Assembly (NCBI GenBank): GCA_947457075.1
Contig: CANGUG010000006.1
Span: 84,258-148,257 of the forward strand
Reading direction: 5' to 3'
Length of the DNA: 64,000 bases
From: Bacteroidota bacterium
Lineage (GTDB): Bacteria; Bacteroidota; Bacteroidia; Chitinophagales; Chitinophagaceae
The position numbers and the translations under genes are program-made. Shown in pieces: positions 25,527 to 34,742 of the stretch. Position 1 is the stretch's first letter; each line of letters begins with the position of its first letter. The notes under the pieces were generated by a model that did not search any database, had not been told where the DNA came from, and saw only the letters and a program-made list of their open reading frames with translations.

Positions 25527-25794
25527 GTGTGACTCCTGTATCAAAAAACAAGGAGGTGTGACTCCTGTATCAAAAAAGGCCTATGCCTTTTTTTCTTATC
25601 AGAAAAGGAGGTAGTGTGACTCCTGTATCAAAAAACAAGGAGGTGTGACTCCTGTATCAGAAAAGGCTTATGCCTTTTTTTCTTATCAGAAAAGGAGGTA
25701 GTGTGACTCCTGCATCAGAAAAGGCTTATGCCTTTTTTTCTTATCAGAAAAGGAGGTAGTGTGACTCCTGCATCAGAAAAGGCTTATGCCTTTT
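25527..25794. repeat. Tandem array of 29-bp and 58-bp units (A-B-A-B-B-B')
   Basis: Six units, all starting GTGTGACTCCTG: A1 25527-25555 (29 bp), B1 25556-25613 (58 bp), A2 25614-25642 (29), B2 25643-25700 (58), B3 25701-25758 (58) and a partial B' 25759-25794 that runs into the 3' end of the DUF5606 gene. Each B contains the hairpin AAAAGGC/GCCTTTT and an AAGGAGGT sequence; A looks like a B that lost 29 bp between its two TATCA-AAAA copies. B1 to B3 differ at three positions. It is not CRISPR: there are no unique spacers. The unit ends match the DUF5606 tail, so the array probably grew from that gene end. The rest of the 25428-25783 gap holds the hairpin above and no other gene. Confidence 0.9.
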
Positions 25795-26191
25795 CTTCTT
25801 CTAAATCACTGGGAATGGTGGGTTCTACATTGTGCTTTTGCAACAGCGCAAACCATTTTACCATTTTTTTCATGTCACTACCGTACACTCTTTCAAAGTC
25901 CATTTTAGGGAAAACCTTTTTAAAGTAGGCAGTAACGGCTTTAGGGTCTTTTTCATTGGGTAAAGCTTCTTTTGACTTGCCCATAGCAATAAATACCTCG
26001 GCTAAAAACACGTTTTCGTGTGTTGTATATACTTCAATGCTCTCTAAATGAGAGAATTGATGTGCTCTTGAGCTAATAAATTGAGTGTTGTTATTTTCCA
26101 ATGAAGTGGCTATCGCACCGTCATTTTTACTTGTCACTAATTCAAACAATCCAGATATCCCAGAAACCGAGATCAATTTGCTGTATTCCAT
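25784..26191 (-). CDS. DUF5606 family protein (135 aa)
   Basis: Matches the small Bacteroidota family DUF5606: start MEYSKLISVSGISGLFELVTS (a short SH3/Tudor-like beta domain, residues 1-70, with SSRAHQFSHLESIEVYTT) and a helical C-terminal half (VTAYFKKVFPKMDFERVYGSDMKKMVKWFALL). No known activity; cytoplasmic by lack of a signal. The last codons (Glu-Glu-Glu-Lys-Ala-stop) lie within the partial unit of the tandem array, so the array shares sequence with this gene's 3' end. Divergent from the aminotransferase gene. Confidence 0.82.
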   Translation of the reverse strand: MEYSKLISVSGISGLFELVTSKNDGAIATSLENNNTQFISSRAHQFSHLESIEVYTTHENVFLAEVFIAMGKSKEALPNEKDPKAVTAYFKKVFPKMDFERVYGSDMKKMVKWFALLQKHNVEPTIPSDLEEEKA

Positions 26192-26256
26192 AAAATTCTA
26201 TTGGTTTATTTACAGGCGCAAATTACTGAAAAACACCCAATTTTCATTTTTTAAGC

Positions 26257-26264
26257 TACCTTTG
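26257..26264 (+). promoter_or_regulatory. -7 box for the DegT-rpoN operon
   Basis: TACCTTTG fits TAnnTTTG and lies 21 nt before the ATG at 26286. Confidence 0.65.
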
Positions 26265-26285
26265 TTTTACTTAAAAATCAAGTTT

Positions 26286-27485
26286 ATGCCAGGTTTTGAA
26301 TTCTTTGGAGAGGAAGAAAGAAAAGAAGTAAATGATGTCCTTGAGACAGGTATTTTAATGCGTTATGGTTTCGATGGACCACGCAAGGGCATTTGGAAAT
26401 CAAAAGAGTTAGAAGCAGCCATTTGTAAGACATTTGGCAGCGAATATGCTCAACTAACTTCGAGTGGCACTGCCGCATTGACCACTGCCATGGCTGCACT
26501 TGGAATTGGCGCAGGTGACGAAGTAATTATGCCTGCATTTACATTTGTGGCAAGTTTTGAAGCGGTATTAAGTATGGGTGCAATACCCGTTTTAGTTGAT
26601 ATTGACGAAACTTTGACTTTGGCACCAGCAGCGGTGAAAGCAGCGATTACGCCAAGAACAAAATGTGTGATGCCAGTGCATATGTGCGGTAGCATGGCCG
26701 ATTTAGATGCATTAAAGCAAATATGCGCCGAACACCAAATTATTTTATTGGAAGATGCTTGTCAAAGCATTGGTGGTACCTATAAGGGGAAAGCATTGGG
26801 TACCATTGGCGATGCCGGCACTTTCTCTTTTGATTTTGTTAAAACAATTACTTGTGGAGAAGGTGGGGTGGTAATGACCAACAACAAAGACGTTTATATA
26901 AAGTCGGATGCCTTTACCGATCATGGCCATGATCATTTAGGAGTGGATCGTGGTGCAGATTTACATCCATTTTTAGGGTATAATTTTAGAATTAGTGAAT
27001 TGCATGCCGCTGTTGGTTTAGCGCAAATTAAAAAGTTGGATACTTTTTTAGCCATTCAAAAAAAGAACAACCAAATTTTAAGGTCCTATATTGAGCAAGT
27101 GCCTGGAATTGAATTTAGACAAGTGCCAGATCCTAGTGGAGATAGCTTTAGTTTTCTAAGTTGGTTTTTACCCACACAAGTGCAAACCGAAAAGGTCATT
27201 GAGGCATTTAAAGAGGCTGGAATTTTAGCAGGAAATTTTTATTGGTACGCTAATAACTGGCACTATATTCGCAAGTGGGATCATTTAAAAAATGCAAAAA
27301 GTTTATACCCACTTAGTGAGGCACAACAAAATGCAATTACAGCTTTGCAAACCAGCCATTTTGAAAAAAGTGATGCAATCATGAGTAGGTGTATTTCTAC
27401 AGCAATAAGTTTAACGTGGACAGAGGAGCAGGTGCATGAAAAAGGGGCAAAATTTTTACAAGTATTACAGTCCGCGCTTTCATAA
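26286..27485 (+). CDS. DegT/DnrJ/EryC1/StrS sugar aminotransferase, KdnA-like (399 aa)
   Basis: PLP-dependent sugar aminotransferase. Conserved parts: the substrate/cofactor segment LTSSGTAALTTAMAALG, DEVIMPAFTFVASFEA, the LLEDACQSIGGTYKG aspartate that binds the PLP ring, and the catalytic Lys in FSFDFVKTITCGEGG. The opening (MPGFEFFGEEER ... RYGFDGPRKGIWK) and DHGHDHLGVDRG resemble KdnA, which with KdnB makes 8-amino-8-deoxy-Kdo for LPS; no kdnB is visible here, so the specific name is tentative. The upstream in-frame start would run into the DUF5606 gene; the ATG at 26286 follows the promoter. rpoN begins 9 nt downstream. Confidence 0.85.
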   Translation: MPGFEFFGEEERKEVNDVLETGILMRYGFDGPRKGIWKSKELEAAICKTFGSEYAQLTSSGTAALTTAMAALGIGAGDEVIMPAFTFVASFEAVLSMGAIPVLVDIDETLTLAPAAVKAAITPRTKCVMPVHMCGSMADLDALKQICAEHQIILLEDACQSIGGTYKGKALGTIGDAGTFSFDFVKTITCGEGGVVMTNNKDVYIKSDAFTDHGHDHLGVDRGADLHPFLGYNFRISELHAAVGLAQIKKLDTFLAIQKKNNQILRSYIEQVPGIEFRQVPDPSGDSFSFLSWFLPTQVQTEKVIEAFKEAGILAGNFYWYANNWHYIRKWDHLKNAKSLYPLSEAQQNAITALQTSHFEKSDAIMSRCISTAISLTWTEEQVHEKGAKFLQVLQSALS

Positions 27486-27494
27486 AGCTTTATT

Positions 27495-29024
27495 ATGTCA
27501 TTAGGCCAGTCATTACAACAAAGACAATTGCAAAGATTGTCTCCGCAACAAATACAATTAATGAAATTGTTGCAGCTGCCTAGTGCTCAAATTGAACAAA
27601 GGGTCAAAGAAGAATTAGAAGACAATCCTGCGTTAGAAGTTAATTTAGATTTACTTGATGGCGATGCTTCTACTGCCTCCGAAGAAATGAAAGATGAGCT
27701 TTTGCAAAGCATAAATGATGACGAAGAAGCAGTTCCTGTTGATGAATATGAGTTAAGCAATGAAGAATTGAATGAGTATAATTATGATGATGATGGAGAA
27801 ATTGCTGATTATAAAACCAAGGACGATTATTTTCCTGAATTAGATGATGAAAAAGTAACTCCAATAAAAGCGGAACTAAGTTTACATGATTTACTAATGG
27901 ATCAATTAAACATGTTGGCTTTGGGAGAAGATGATTTTAAAATTGCCGAACAAATTATAGGAAGTTTGGACGATGATGGATATTTAAGAAGGGCTTTGCA
28001 GTCTATTGCCGATGACTTGGCTTTTAAGCAAGGAATGCTAGTCGAGGAAAAGACAATTGCAACTATTTTATTAAAAATTCAATCTTTTGACCCTGCTGGT
28101 ATTGCGGCAAGAAATTTACAAGAGTGTTTATTATTGCAGTTAAGAAGAAAGCTGCAAAATGAAGAAGAGGAAAAAAGAGTAGAACACAAAGAAGACATTC
28201 TTTTCGCGATTCAAATCATTGATAAACATTTTGAAGAATTTACGCGCAAACATTATGATAAAATTCAAAAAAGTTTGCACTTGTCAGATGTAGCTATCAA
28301 AAATGTGTTACATCAAATTATTAGTTTGAATCCAAAACCTGGAGCGGAATTGGGTCAACATAGTGAAGCGGAAAAATACATCATTCCTGATTTTACTGTA
28401 CTTATTAATAATGGAAAGCTTGAGCTTAGTTTAAATAGTAGAAATGCGCCACCATTGGTGATTAGTGATGACTATAAGATGATGTTAAAAGAATATGACC
28501 GAGGGCAAAAACAAGATAAGGCGCAAAAAGAAGCAGTATTTTTCATAAAACAGAAAATTGATGCTGCAAAGTGGTTTATTGAAATGATCCAACAAAGGCA
28601 ACAAACCTTACTCATGACCATGCGCGCTATTTTATTGCATCAAGAAGGCTTCTTTTTAAGTGGTGACACCACTCAGTTACGCCCTATGATACTAAAAGAT
28701 ATTGCAGAGAAAACGGGCTTAGATGTTTCCACCGTTAGTAGGGTAGCCAACAGCAAATATGTTCAAACCGAATTTGGCACTTATTTATTAAAATTCTTTT
28801 TTAGTGAATCCCTGACAACAGATTCAGGCGAAGAAGTAAGTACCAAGGAGGTGAAAGCAATATTAGAAGAGCTTATTGAGCAAGAAAATAAACATAAGCC
28901 TTTAAGTGATGACGAATTAACCGAACAGCTTCAGGATAAAGGATACAATATTGCAAGAAGAACGGTTGCAAAATATAGAGAACAATTAAATATACCAGTT
29001 GCAAGACTTAGAAAAGAACTGTAG
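27495..29024 (+). CDS. rpoN: RNA polymerase sigma-54 factor (509 aa)
   Basis: Sigma-54. Region I (1-50) has the Gln/Leu-rich activator-contact segment QSLQQRQLQRLSPQQIQLMKLLQLP; region II is acidic (about 55-115, many Asp/Glu); the core-binding domain follows; the DNA-binding domain includes the -12 helix-turn-helix ETGLDVSTVSRVAN, and the C terminus has the RpoN box IARRTVAKYREQLNIP that reads the -24 element. It directs transcription at -24/-12 promoters and needs bacterial enhancer-binding ATPases. It follows the aminotransferase gene by 9 nt and precedes the membrane protein by 22 nt, so all may be cotranscribed. Confidence 0.96.
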   Translation: MSLGQSLQQRQLQRLSPQQIQLMKLLQLPSAQIEQRVKEELEDNPALEVNLDLLDGDASTASEEMKDELLQSINDDEEAVPVDEYELSNEELNEYNYDDDGEIADYKTKDDYFPELDDEKVTPIKAELSLHDLLMDQLNMLALGEDDFKIAEQIIGSLDDDGYLRRALQSIADDLAFKQGMLVEEKTIATILLKIQSFDPAGIAARNLQECLLLQLRRKLQNEEEEKRVEHKEDILFAIQIIDKHFEEFTRKHYDKIQKSLHLSDVAIKNVLHQIISLNPKPGAELGQHSEAEKYIIPDFTVLINNGKLELSLNSRNAPPLVISDDYKMMLKEYDRGQKQDKAQKEAVFFIKQKIDAAKWFIEMIQQRQQTLLMTMRAILLHQEGFFLSGDTTQLRPMILKDIAEKTGLDVSTVSRVANSKYVQTEFGTYLLKFFFSESLTTDSGEEVSTKEVKAILEELIEQENKHKPLSDDELTEQLQDKGYNIARRTVAKYREQLNIPVARLRKEL

Positions 29025-29046
29025 TTGACAAAATTTAAAAAGTACA

Positions 29047-29685
29047 ATGGAAAATACCCAATCAAAATCACTTCGTTTTTTAGCTCAATTCGTTTCCTAT
29101 GTTTTCCATCCCTTATTTGTACCCACCTTTTTTTTATTATTCTTAATACAGGTAGTACCTTATGAATTTGCAAGTATTACCGAATGGCAATTAAAGTTGA
29201 GGGTGTTTAGTGTATTTTGGCTAACTGCTTTTTTCCCCGCCTTTGCTGTTTTTTTATTATGGCGATTAAAATTTAGTGAAAGTATTTTTTTGCGAACCCA
29301 AAAAGAGCGAATTATTCCCTATGTAATTACAATGTTTTTTTATTGGTGGATGTATTATTTAAGTCGCAATTTTACAGACCAGCCCTTAGTACTTAAGTTT
29401 TTTTATTTTGGTATTTTTATTGCTACTAGTATTGGCTTGGTTGTAAATAATTTTATGAAAGTAAGTTTGCATGCCATTGGAATTGGTGGTTTTTTAATGG
29501 CCGTCGGATTGACTAGTTTTCATTATTCCCTCAATAATTTATTTTGGTTGGTACTGGCAGTTTTACTTACTGCATTCGTAATTAGTGCCCGAATGATAGT
29601 GAGTGACCATACCAAAAAAGAGTTAATAGTAGGCTTTGCCATTGGTATGCTTACTCAGCTAATGGCCTATCTTTGGATCCTCTAA
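29047..29685 (+). CDS. Multi-pass membrane protein, PAP2-like motifs (212 aa)
   Basis: About six membrane segments in 212 residues. The spacing of KVSLHAIGIGG (about 138-148) and SARMIVSDHTKKELIVG (about 181-197) resembles motifs 2 and 3 of PAP2 lipid phosphatases (xSxH and SRx5HxxxD/E-G), and RTQKERIIPY is placed like the KxxxxxxRP motif, but with changes. It could be a divergent phosphatase acting on undecaprenyl- or other lipid phosphates, or an inactive relative; the family call is tentative. It lies 22 nt after rpoN and directly before the MMPL transporter. Confidence 0.6.
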   Translation: MENTQSKSLRFLAQFVSYVFHPLFVPTFFLLFLIQVVPYEFASITEWQLKLRVFSVFWLTAFFPAFAVFLLWRLKFSESIFLRTQKERIIPYVITMFFYWWMYYLSRNFTDQPLVLKFFYFGIFIATSIGLVVNNFMKVSLHAIGIGGFLMAVGLTSFHYSLNNLFWLVLAVLLTAFVISARMIVSDHTKKELIVGFAIGMLTQLMAYLWIL

Positions 29686-29705
29686 ACAAAACAATCTCAT
29701 TTATT

Positions 29706-32024
29706 ATGTGGTATCAATTAGGTCAAAAAATAGTTAAGTATAAAATAACTAGTTTGGTAGTGTTGACATTGACAACCCTATTTATGGGATATTTTGCTGC
29801 TCAAATTAAATTAAGTTATGAATTCACAAAAGCGATCCCTGAGGACAATCCCAAATTTGTCGTTTATAAAGATTTTGTAAAACAATTTGGTGTTGACGGT
29901 GCTACGATGGTTGTTGGTTTTCAGTCGAATAATTTATACAACAAAACAACTTTTAATAGACTCGTTGTTTTGCACCAATCCATAAAGGAAATTCCAGGAG
30001 TGACCGATGTCTTAAGTGTGCCATTTGCCTATAACTTAACAAAAGACACCTTAAATAGTAAATTTATTGCACAAAAAATATTTAATCCTCCTTATACCAA
30101 TGATAGTGTATTAAAAGTTCATCAATCTGCATTTGAACAAATCCCTTTTTATAAAAATTTATTGTACAATCCCAATAGTCATGCATATATTATGGCTATT
30201 AGCTTTGTCCCAGATTCTATTAACAGTGCTTCAAGATCAGCCATAATTAGAAAGCTCACCCAACAATTAGATGCATTCAGTGCAGCAACCAAATTGGATT
30301 TGCATATGAGTGGGCTTCCTTATATCAGAACCATTATGGCAGATAGAATCAAAAAAGAAATGTTATGGTTCTTATTTGGCTCTTTGTTTTTATGTGCGGT
30401 GACCTTATACTTATTTTTCAGGTCTTTCTCGGCCATGCTAATGAGCTTGGCAGTAGTTGCGATGGGTGTAATTTGGAGTTTGGGCAGCATGGTATTAATG
30501 GGCCAAAAAATTACTTTATTAACAGCTTTGATCCCACCACTTGTTGTGGTAATTGGCATTCCCAATTGTATTTACTTCTTAAATAAGTACCACACAGCCT
30601 ATAAGGAAACACAAGATAAGGAAAAGGCTATTGTGCAAATGGTAGGCAAAATGGGTATTGTTACTTTGTTCTGTAATATAACAGCGGCCATCGGCTTCTT
30701 TGTTTTTGCTTTAACGAAAAGTCCTTTATTAAATGAATTTGGTTGGGTGTCAGGCATCAACATTATGGCTTTGTTTTTTATTAGCTTATTTTTTATACCA
30801 CCGGTTTTGACATTTTTACAAGCGCCCCAACCTAAACACGTTCGATATTTAGACAATAAATTTTTGGAAAAAATATTAGTAAAAATTGAACGTTGGACTT
30901 TTGTACATACTAAATGGGTTTTTGGTATCACCCTTTTATTAGTATTTGTTTCTTTGATAGGATTAGTGAATATTAAAAAAGAAGCTTTTATTGTTGACGA
31001 TTTACCTAAAAAAGACAAATTATATACCGACCTTAAATGGTTTGAGCAAGAAGGGGGAGGGGTGATGCCTGTTGAAATAGTGATTGATACCAAAAAGAAA
31101 AACGGGTTGACTAGGAATATACGTCCATTAGAAGATATTGATTTATTGCATGCTTATTTATTGGATCAACCAGAATTAGGTAAACCCATTGGTTTAGTGG
31201 AAGGAATTAAATTTGCCAAGCAAACCTTTTATGATGGAGATAGCACACAATATACCATTCCTACCTCTGCTGAAATGGCATTTATTGCGCCCTACTTATC
31301 TGTTGCGAATAACAAGTCCACTAATAATAGTCCAACACAATTATTGAATAAGTTTATTGATAAAGAAAAAAGAGCTACAAGAGTAAGTGTGAATATGAAG
31401 GATATTGGTAGTGCACAATTACCTGCCTTTTTGAATAAATTAGACAGTGCTACTAAATCTATTTTTGATAGTAGTAAGTATGAAGTTAAAATAACAGGAA
31501 GCAGTGTTACTTTTTTAGAGGGTAGTAATTTTATTATTCGTGGATTAAGTGAATCTATATTTTGGGCATTTTTGTTAATTGCTATTTGTATGATTTTCTT
31601 ATTTAGATCATTCCCGGTATTAATGTGCTCCTTAATACCCAATATTGTACCTCTTTTAATTACAGCAGGTATGATGGGTTGGGTAGGCATTTCACTTAAA
31701 CCTTCTACAGTATTGGTGTTTAGTGTTGCTTTGGGGATTGCCATTGATGTGACTATCCGTTTTCTTATTAACTATAAGCAGGAATTGCCTCGTTTAAACA
31801 ATCAGGTAGCACTCACGCTGGTTCAAACCATTAAGCATACAGGAATTAGTATTATTTATACCTCACTTGTTTTAGTAGCTGGCTTTATTATATTTTGTTT
31901 TAGCGATTTTGGTGGCACAAAAGCATTGGGTTGGTTAACATCACTCACTTTGGTAGTGAGTACTTTTACCAATTTGATACTATTGCCGGCCTTGATTAAA
32001 ACGTTTATTAAACAACCAAAATAA
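29706..32024 (+). CDS. MMPL/RND superfamily transporter (772 aa)
   Basis: RND-type membrane protein with the classic duplicated layout: TM1 (about 16-35), a large periplasmic loop with many Asn/Lys, a five-helix block (about 220-370), TM7 (about 405-425), a second loop, and another five-helix block (about 620-760) with IDVTIRFLINY. It resembles MMPL proteins and the sterol-sensing-like hopanoid/lipid exporters (HpnN type). No membrane-fusion or outer-membrane partner is adjacent, which fits MMPL lipid transporters rather than drug efflux pumps. ATG at 29706 is chosen; an in-frame TTG at 29673 lies within the upstream gene. Converges on the TlpA gene with a gap of 7 nt. Confidence 0.85.
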   Translation: MWYQLGQKIVKYKITSLVVLTLTTLFMGYFAAQIKLSYEFTKAIPEDNPKFVVYKDFVKQFGVDGATMVVGFQSNNLYNKTTFNRLVVLHQSIKEIPGVTDVLSVPFAYNLTKDTLNSKFIAQKIFNPPYTNDSVLKVHQSAFEQIPFYKNLLYNPNSHAYIMAISFVPDSINSASRSAIIRKLTQQLDAFSAATKLDLHMSGLPYIRTIMADRIKKEMLWFLFGSLFLCAVTLYLFFRSFSAMLMSLAVVAMGVIWSLGSMVLMGQKITLLTALIPPLVVVIGIPNCIYFLNKYHTAYKETQDKEKAIVQMVGKMGIVTLFCNITAAIGFFVFALTKSPLLNEFGWVSGINIMALFFISLFFIPPVLTFLQAPQPKHVRYLDNKFLEKILVKIERWTFVHTKWVFGITLLLVFVSLIGLVNIKKEAFIVDDLPKKDKLYTDLKWFEQEGGGVMPVEIVIDTKKKNGLTRNIRPLEDIDLLHAYLLDQPELGKPIGLVEGIKFAKQTFYDGDSTQYTIPTSAEMAFIAPYLSVANNKSTNNSPTQLLNKFIDKEKRATRVSVNMKDIGSAQLPAFLNKLDSATKSIFDSSKYEVKITGSSVTFLEGSNFIIRGLSESIFWAFLLIAICMIFLFRSFPVLMCSLIPNIVPLLITAGMMGWVGISLKPSTVLVFSVALGIAIDVTIRFLINYKQELPRLNNQVALTLVQTIKHTGISIIYTSLVLVAGFIIFCFSDFGGTKALGWLTSLTLVVSTFTNLILLPALIKTFIKQPK

Positions 32025-32031
32025 AGGATTA

Positions 32032-33180
32032 CTACTTTATCAATTTATTAAGTGTTTCCTCTAAGGCAGGACCTCTTAATTCAGTTGCAATTACCATCCC
32101 ATTTGGATCTACTAATACATTAAATGGAATGCCTTCAATCTTATAAGTACTTACCACGGTACTTTCCCATTTTTTAAGGTCACTTATATGTGCCCAGTTC
32201 AGATTGTCCGCTTTTATCGCTTCTTCCCAATCCTCTTTATTATCGTCAAGTGATACACCCAATATGGTGAAATTTTTCTTTTTGAATTTTTCGTAAGCTT
32301 GAACAACATTCGGATTTTCCGCCCTACAAGGGCCGCACCAACTAGCCCAAAAATCAACCAATACATATTTACCTTTAAAACTACTTAATGTTACGATTTT
32401 CCCTTTTGTGTCAGCTAAGGCAATTTCTGGAGCAGGTTGCCCAATGGCGATAGCACCTGGTGTTATATTGCTTTGTATTTGATTGCCAAGTGAAGTGGCA
32501 AAAGTAATTAATGCTTCTGATTTTGTTTTTTCAGCTGCAGATTTTGCAAGTGCCAATACCTGTGAGGTTTCCATTGATCTCATACTCAATCCCAATAAGT
32601 AATAAATCATGGAAGGATTAGTGGCATTGTTAATTGCATTTTGTGTAAAAGAATTTAATGCAGCAATTTTATTGTTTCTCTCTTTTTGTAAAGTGTCAAT
32701 TGTTACAGCATCGCCATTGCTATTTTGCAACTCAGCCAATTTGTTCATTGTTTCAAAAATGGAAATATCTTTGGATTTATACTCCTTTAAAAATGCCATT
32801 AATGATTCACTTGTTTTTGATCCTTTAATTGTATAAGTTTCTATTTTGCCAGGGTCCGCATTGATTTGAATATTTTTTTCATCGTTCACAAAAACAATTG
32901 AAAAGTTATTGATAGTATCATTTTCAATGGCTAAAATATAAAGACCTTCGGTTTTTGCAATAAAGTCAAAATTATATTTACCATCTTGTTTCAAGGTAAC
33001 AGAATCAAGGGTGATCATTTCTTTGCCATCAAAAGGAACTTCTTGCAGCACTAACTTTTTGTTTTCAGCATTTTGAATAGTGCCTGTTATGGAATAACGG
33101 GCTTCATTATTTTTATTATTACAGCTTACGAATACTGAAATAACAATAAGCAACAAAAGTGATAAATGGATATTTTTCAT
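32032..33180 (-). CDS. TlpA-family thiol-disulfide oxidoreductase lipoprotein with DUF4369 (382 aa)
   Basis: Lipoprotein: lipobox ending VSC (Cys20). Residues about 25-130 form a DUF4369 beta domain (YSITGTIQNAENKKLVLQE), then a helical linker, then a thioredoxin/AhpC-TSA domain with the active site WASWCGPCRAENP near residue 280 and the cis-Pro loop IEGIPFNVLVD. It should reduce or isomerise disulfides, or move electrons, outside the cytoplasm; the precise client is unknown. This domain pair is common in Bacteroidota. It follows gatB by 13 nt and may share its transcript, although the functions look unrelated. Confidence 0.9.
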   Translation of the reverse strand: MKNIHLSLLLLIVISVFVSCNNKNNEARYSITGTIQNAENKKLVLQEVPFDGKEMITLDSVTLKQDGKYNFDFIAKTEGLYILAIENDTINNFSIVFVNDEKNIQINADPGKIETYTIKGSKTSESLMAFLKEYKSKDISIFETMNKLAELQNSNGDAVTIDTLQKERNNKIAALNSFTQNAINNATNPSMIYYLLGLSMRSMETSQVLALAKSAAEKTKSEALITFATSLGNQIQSNITPGAIAIGQPAPEIALADTKGKIVTLSSFKGKYVLVDFWASWCGPCRAENPNVVQAYEKFKKKNFTILGVSLDDNKEDWEEAIKADNLNWAHISDLKKWESTVVSTYKIEGIPFNVLVDPNGMVIATELRGPALEETLNKLIK

Positions 33181-33193
33181 AGGTATAAATAAT

Positions 33194-34636
33194 TTAAGAT
33201 AATTTTTTTTCTAGTAATTGTGTGGTTGTTTTTGGATCGGCTTTCCCTTTGCTCTTTTTCTTAATCTCACCCATAAATAAGCCTATTAATCCTTTTTTTC
33301 CTTTTTTATATTCTAATACTTTATCTGGATGTTCGGTGAGTATTTCTTCAATCCATTTTTCAATTTCGTTCGTTGATTGCGTTTGAATTAAATTATGTTG
33401 GGTTGCATATTCAATAGGGGACTGTGGTTGAAGCATAATGGCTGTAAACACTTTCCCTGATGCTACAGAAAAATTTAGTTGTCCCATTTCAACCATTTCC
33501 ATTAATGTAATGATGTTGGGAATAGACGCATAGATTCTTTGATAACTTTTCCCTGTTTCATTTAAATAGGCTCTAATTGGTCCAATGATCCAATTAGCTG
33601 CTGCTTTATAATGTGTTGTATGTTGGGTTAATGCAATATAAAAATCAGCTTCCTCCTTATGTTCACATAATTGATCAATATCATATTCGGGTAAACCATA
33701 TATAATTTTCCAATTTTCCTTTAATGCATTAGGTAAGCTTGGTAAAGCGGCTTTTATAGCTGAGATATATTCCTTGGTTAAATGAAAAGGAGCTAAATCG
33801 GGGTCAGGAAAATAACGATAATCGTTTGCATCTTCCTTGTCACGAATTGAAAAAGTGGTGTCATTGTCCGCATCAAAGCTTCTTGTTTGTTGTATGATAG
33901 CACCTCCTGTTTCCTTTAAATGAATAAGCCTTTCAATTTCGTATTCGATTGCTTTTTTGATATTACGAATTGAATTTAAATTCTTCACTTCTACTTTCGT
34001 ACCTAATTGGACTTCACCTTTTAGTCTTATGGAAATATTGGCATCACACCTTAAACTACCTTCTTCCATATTCCCATCACATATCCCCAACCATCTTACG
34101 AGCTTGCGCACTTCAGTTACATATATGTAGGCGTCTTCAGCAGAATGAATACAAGGTTCAGTAACAATTTCAATAAGGGGTGTGCCTGCGCGATTTAAAT
34201 CGATAAGTGTATGAGTAGGTGAAATATCATGTATGCTTTTCCCTGCATCTTCCTCTAAATGAATTCTATTTAATTGTATATTTTTTGGCCCACTTTCACT
34301 TTTAATTTTAACTTGACCTCCAATGCAAATGGGGGTTGTATGTTGTGAAATTTGGTAACCCTTGGGCAGGTCAGGATAAAAATAATTTTTTCTGGCAAAA
34401 TAATTATCTTCTGCTATGTTAGATCCACAAGCCAATCCCATTTTGATTGCATATTCAATTGCTTTAGCGTTTGTTTTTGGGAGTGTGCCGGGATGTCCTA
34501 AAGTAATTGGACTCACATGTGTATTTGGATCGGCTCCAAAACTAGTAGCATCGCCACAAAATAATTTTGTGGCAGTAGCTAATTGTGCGTGAATTTCTAG
34601 CCCAATCACTGCTTCATATTTTCCCGTATCCAACAT
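33194..34636 (-). CDS. gatB: Aspartyl/glutamyl-tRNA(Asn/Gln) amidotransferase subunit B (480 aa)
   Basis: GatB of the GatCAB complex, which turns Glu-tRNA(Gln) or Asp-tRNA(Asn) into Gln-tRNA/Asn-tRNA with ammonia from GatA. Typical motifs: YEAVIGLEIHAQLATATKLFCG at the start, NYFYPDLPKGYQISQ, LEEDAGKS, LIDLNRAGTPLIEIVTEPC, RCDANISI and RYFPDPDLAPF, then the YqeY-like helical tail ending KGKADPKTTTQLLEKKL. The ATG at 34636 gives the standard start and sits 4 nt after a -7 box. Earlier in-frame starts would place the promoter inside the gene. gatA and gatC are not in the window. Confidence 0.95.
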   Translation of the reverse strand: MLDTGKYEAVIGLEIHAQLATATKLFCGDATSFGADPNTHVSPITLGHPGTLPKTNAKAIEYAIKMGLACGSNIAEDNYFARKNYFYPDLPKGYQISQHTTPICIGGQVKIKSESGPKNIQLNRIHLEEDAGKSIHDISPTHTLIDLNRAGTPLIEIVTEPCIHSAEDAYIYVTEVRKLVRWLGICDGNMEEGSLRCDANISIRLKGEVQLGTKVEVKNLNSIRNIKKAIEYEIERLIHLKETGGAIIQQTRSFDADNDTTFSIRDKEDANDYRYFPDPDLAPFHLTKEYISAIKAALPSLPNALKENWKIIYGLPEYDIDQLCEHKEEADFYIALTQHTTHYKAAANWIIGPIRAYLNETGKSYQRIYASIPNIITLMEMVEMGQLNFSVASGKVFTAIMLQPQSPIEYATQHNLIQTQSTNEIEKWIEEILTEHPDKVLEYKKGKKGLIGLFMGEIKKKSKGKADPKTTTQLLEKKLS

Positions 34637-34640
34637 GCAA

Positions 34641-34648
34641 CAAAAATA
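34641..34648 (-). promoter_or_regulatory. -7 box for gatB, leaderless arrangement
   Basis: Reads TATTTTTG on the minus strand and ends 4 nt before the gatB ATG at 34636. The mRNA should begin at or next to the start codon. Confidence 0.65.
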
Positions 34649-34686
34649 CAGTAAATGAGGCATTTTTGCACGCAATCATAAAATAC

Positions 34687-34717
34687 AAAAGCCCCCTAAA
34701 TACATTAGAGGGCTTTT
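34687..34717 (-). terminator. Rho-independent terminator after the PDZ-domain gene
   Basis: AAAAGCCCCCT (34687-34697) pairs with AGAGGGCTTTT (34707-34717) with one mismatch. On the minus strand it lies 26 nt after the stop codon at 34743 and ends in T4. Confidence 0.65.
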
Positions 34718-34742
34718 TATTCGTTTAACTATGAACACTATT

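Noticed and set aside
25527..25794. CRISPR array
   Set aside because: Units are adjacent or nested copies of each other with no unique spacers, and no cas genes are nearby.
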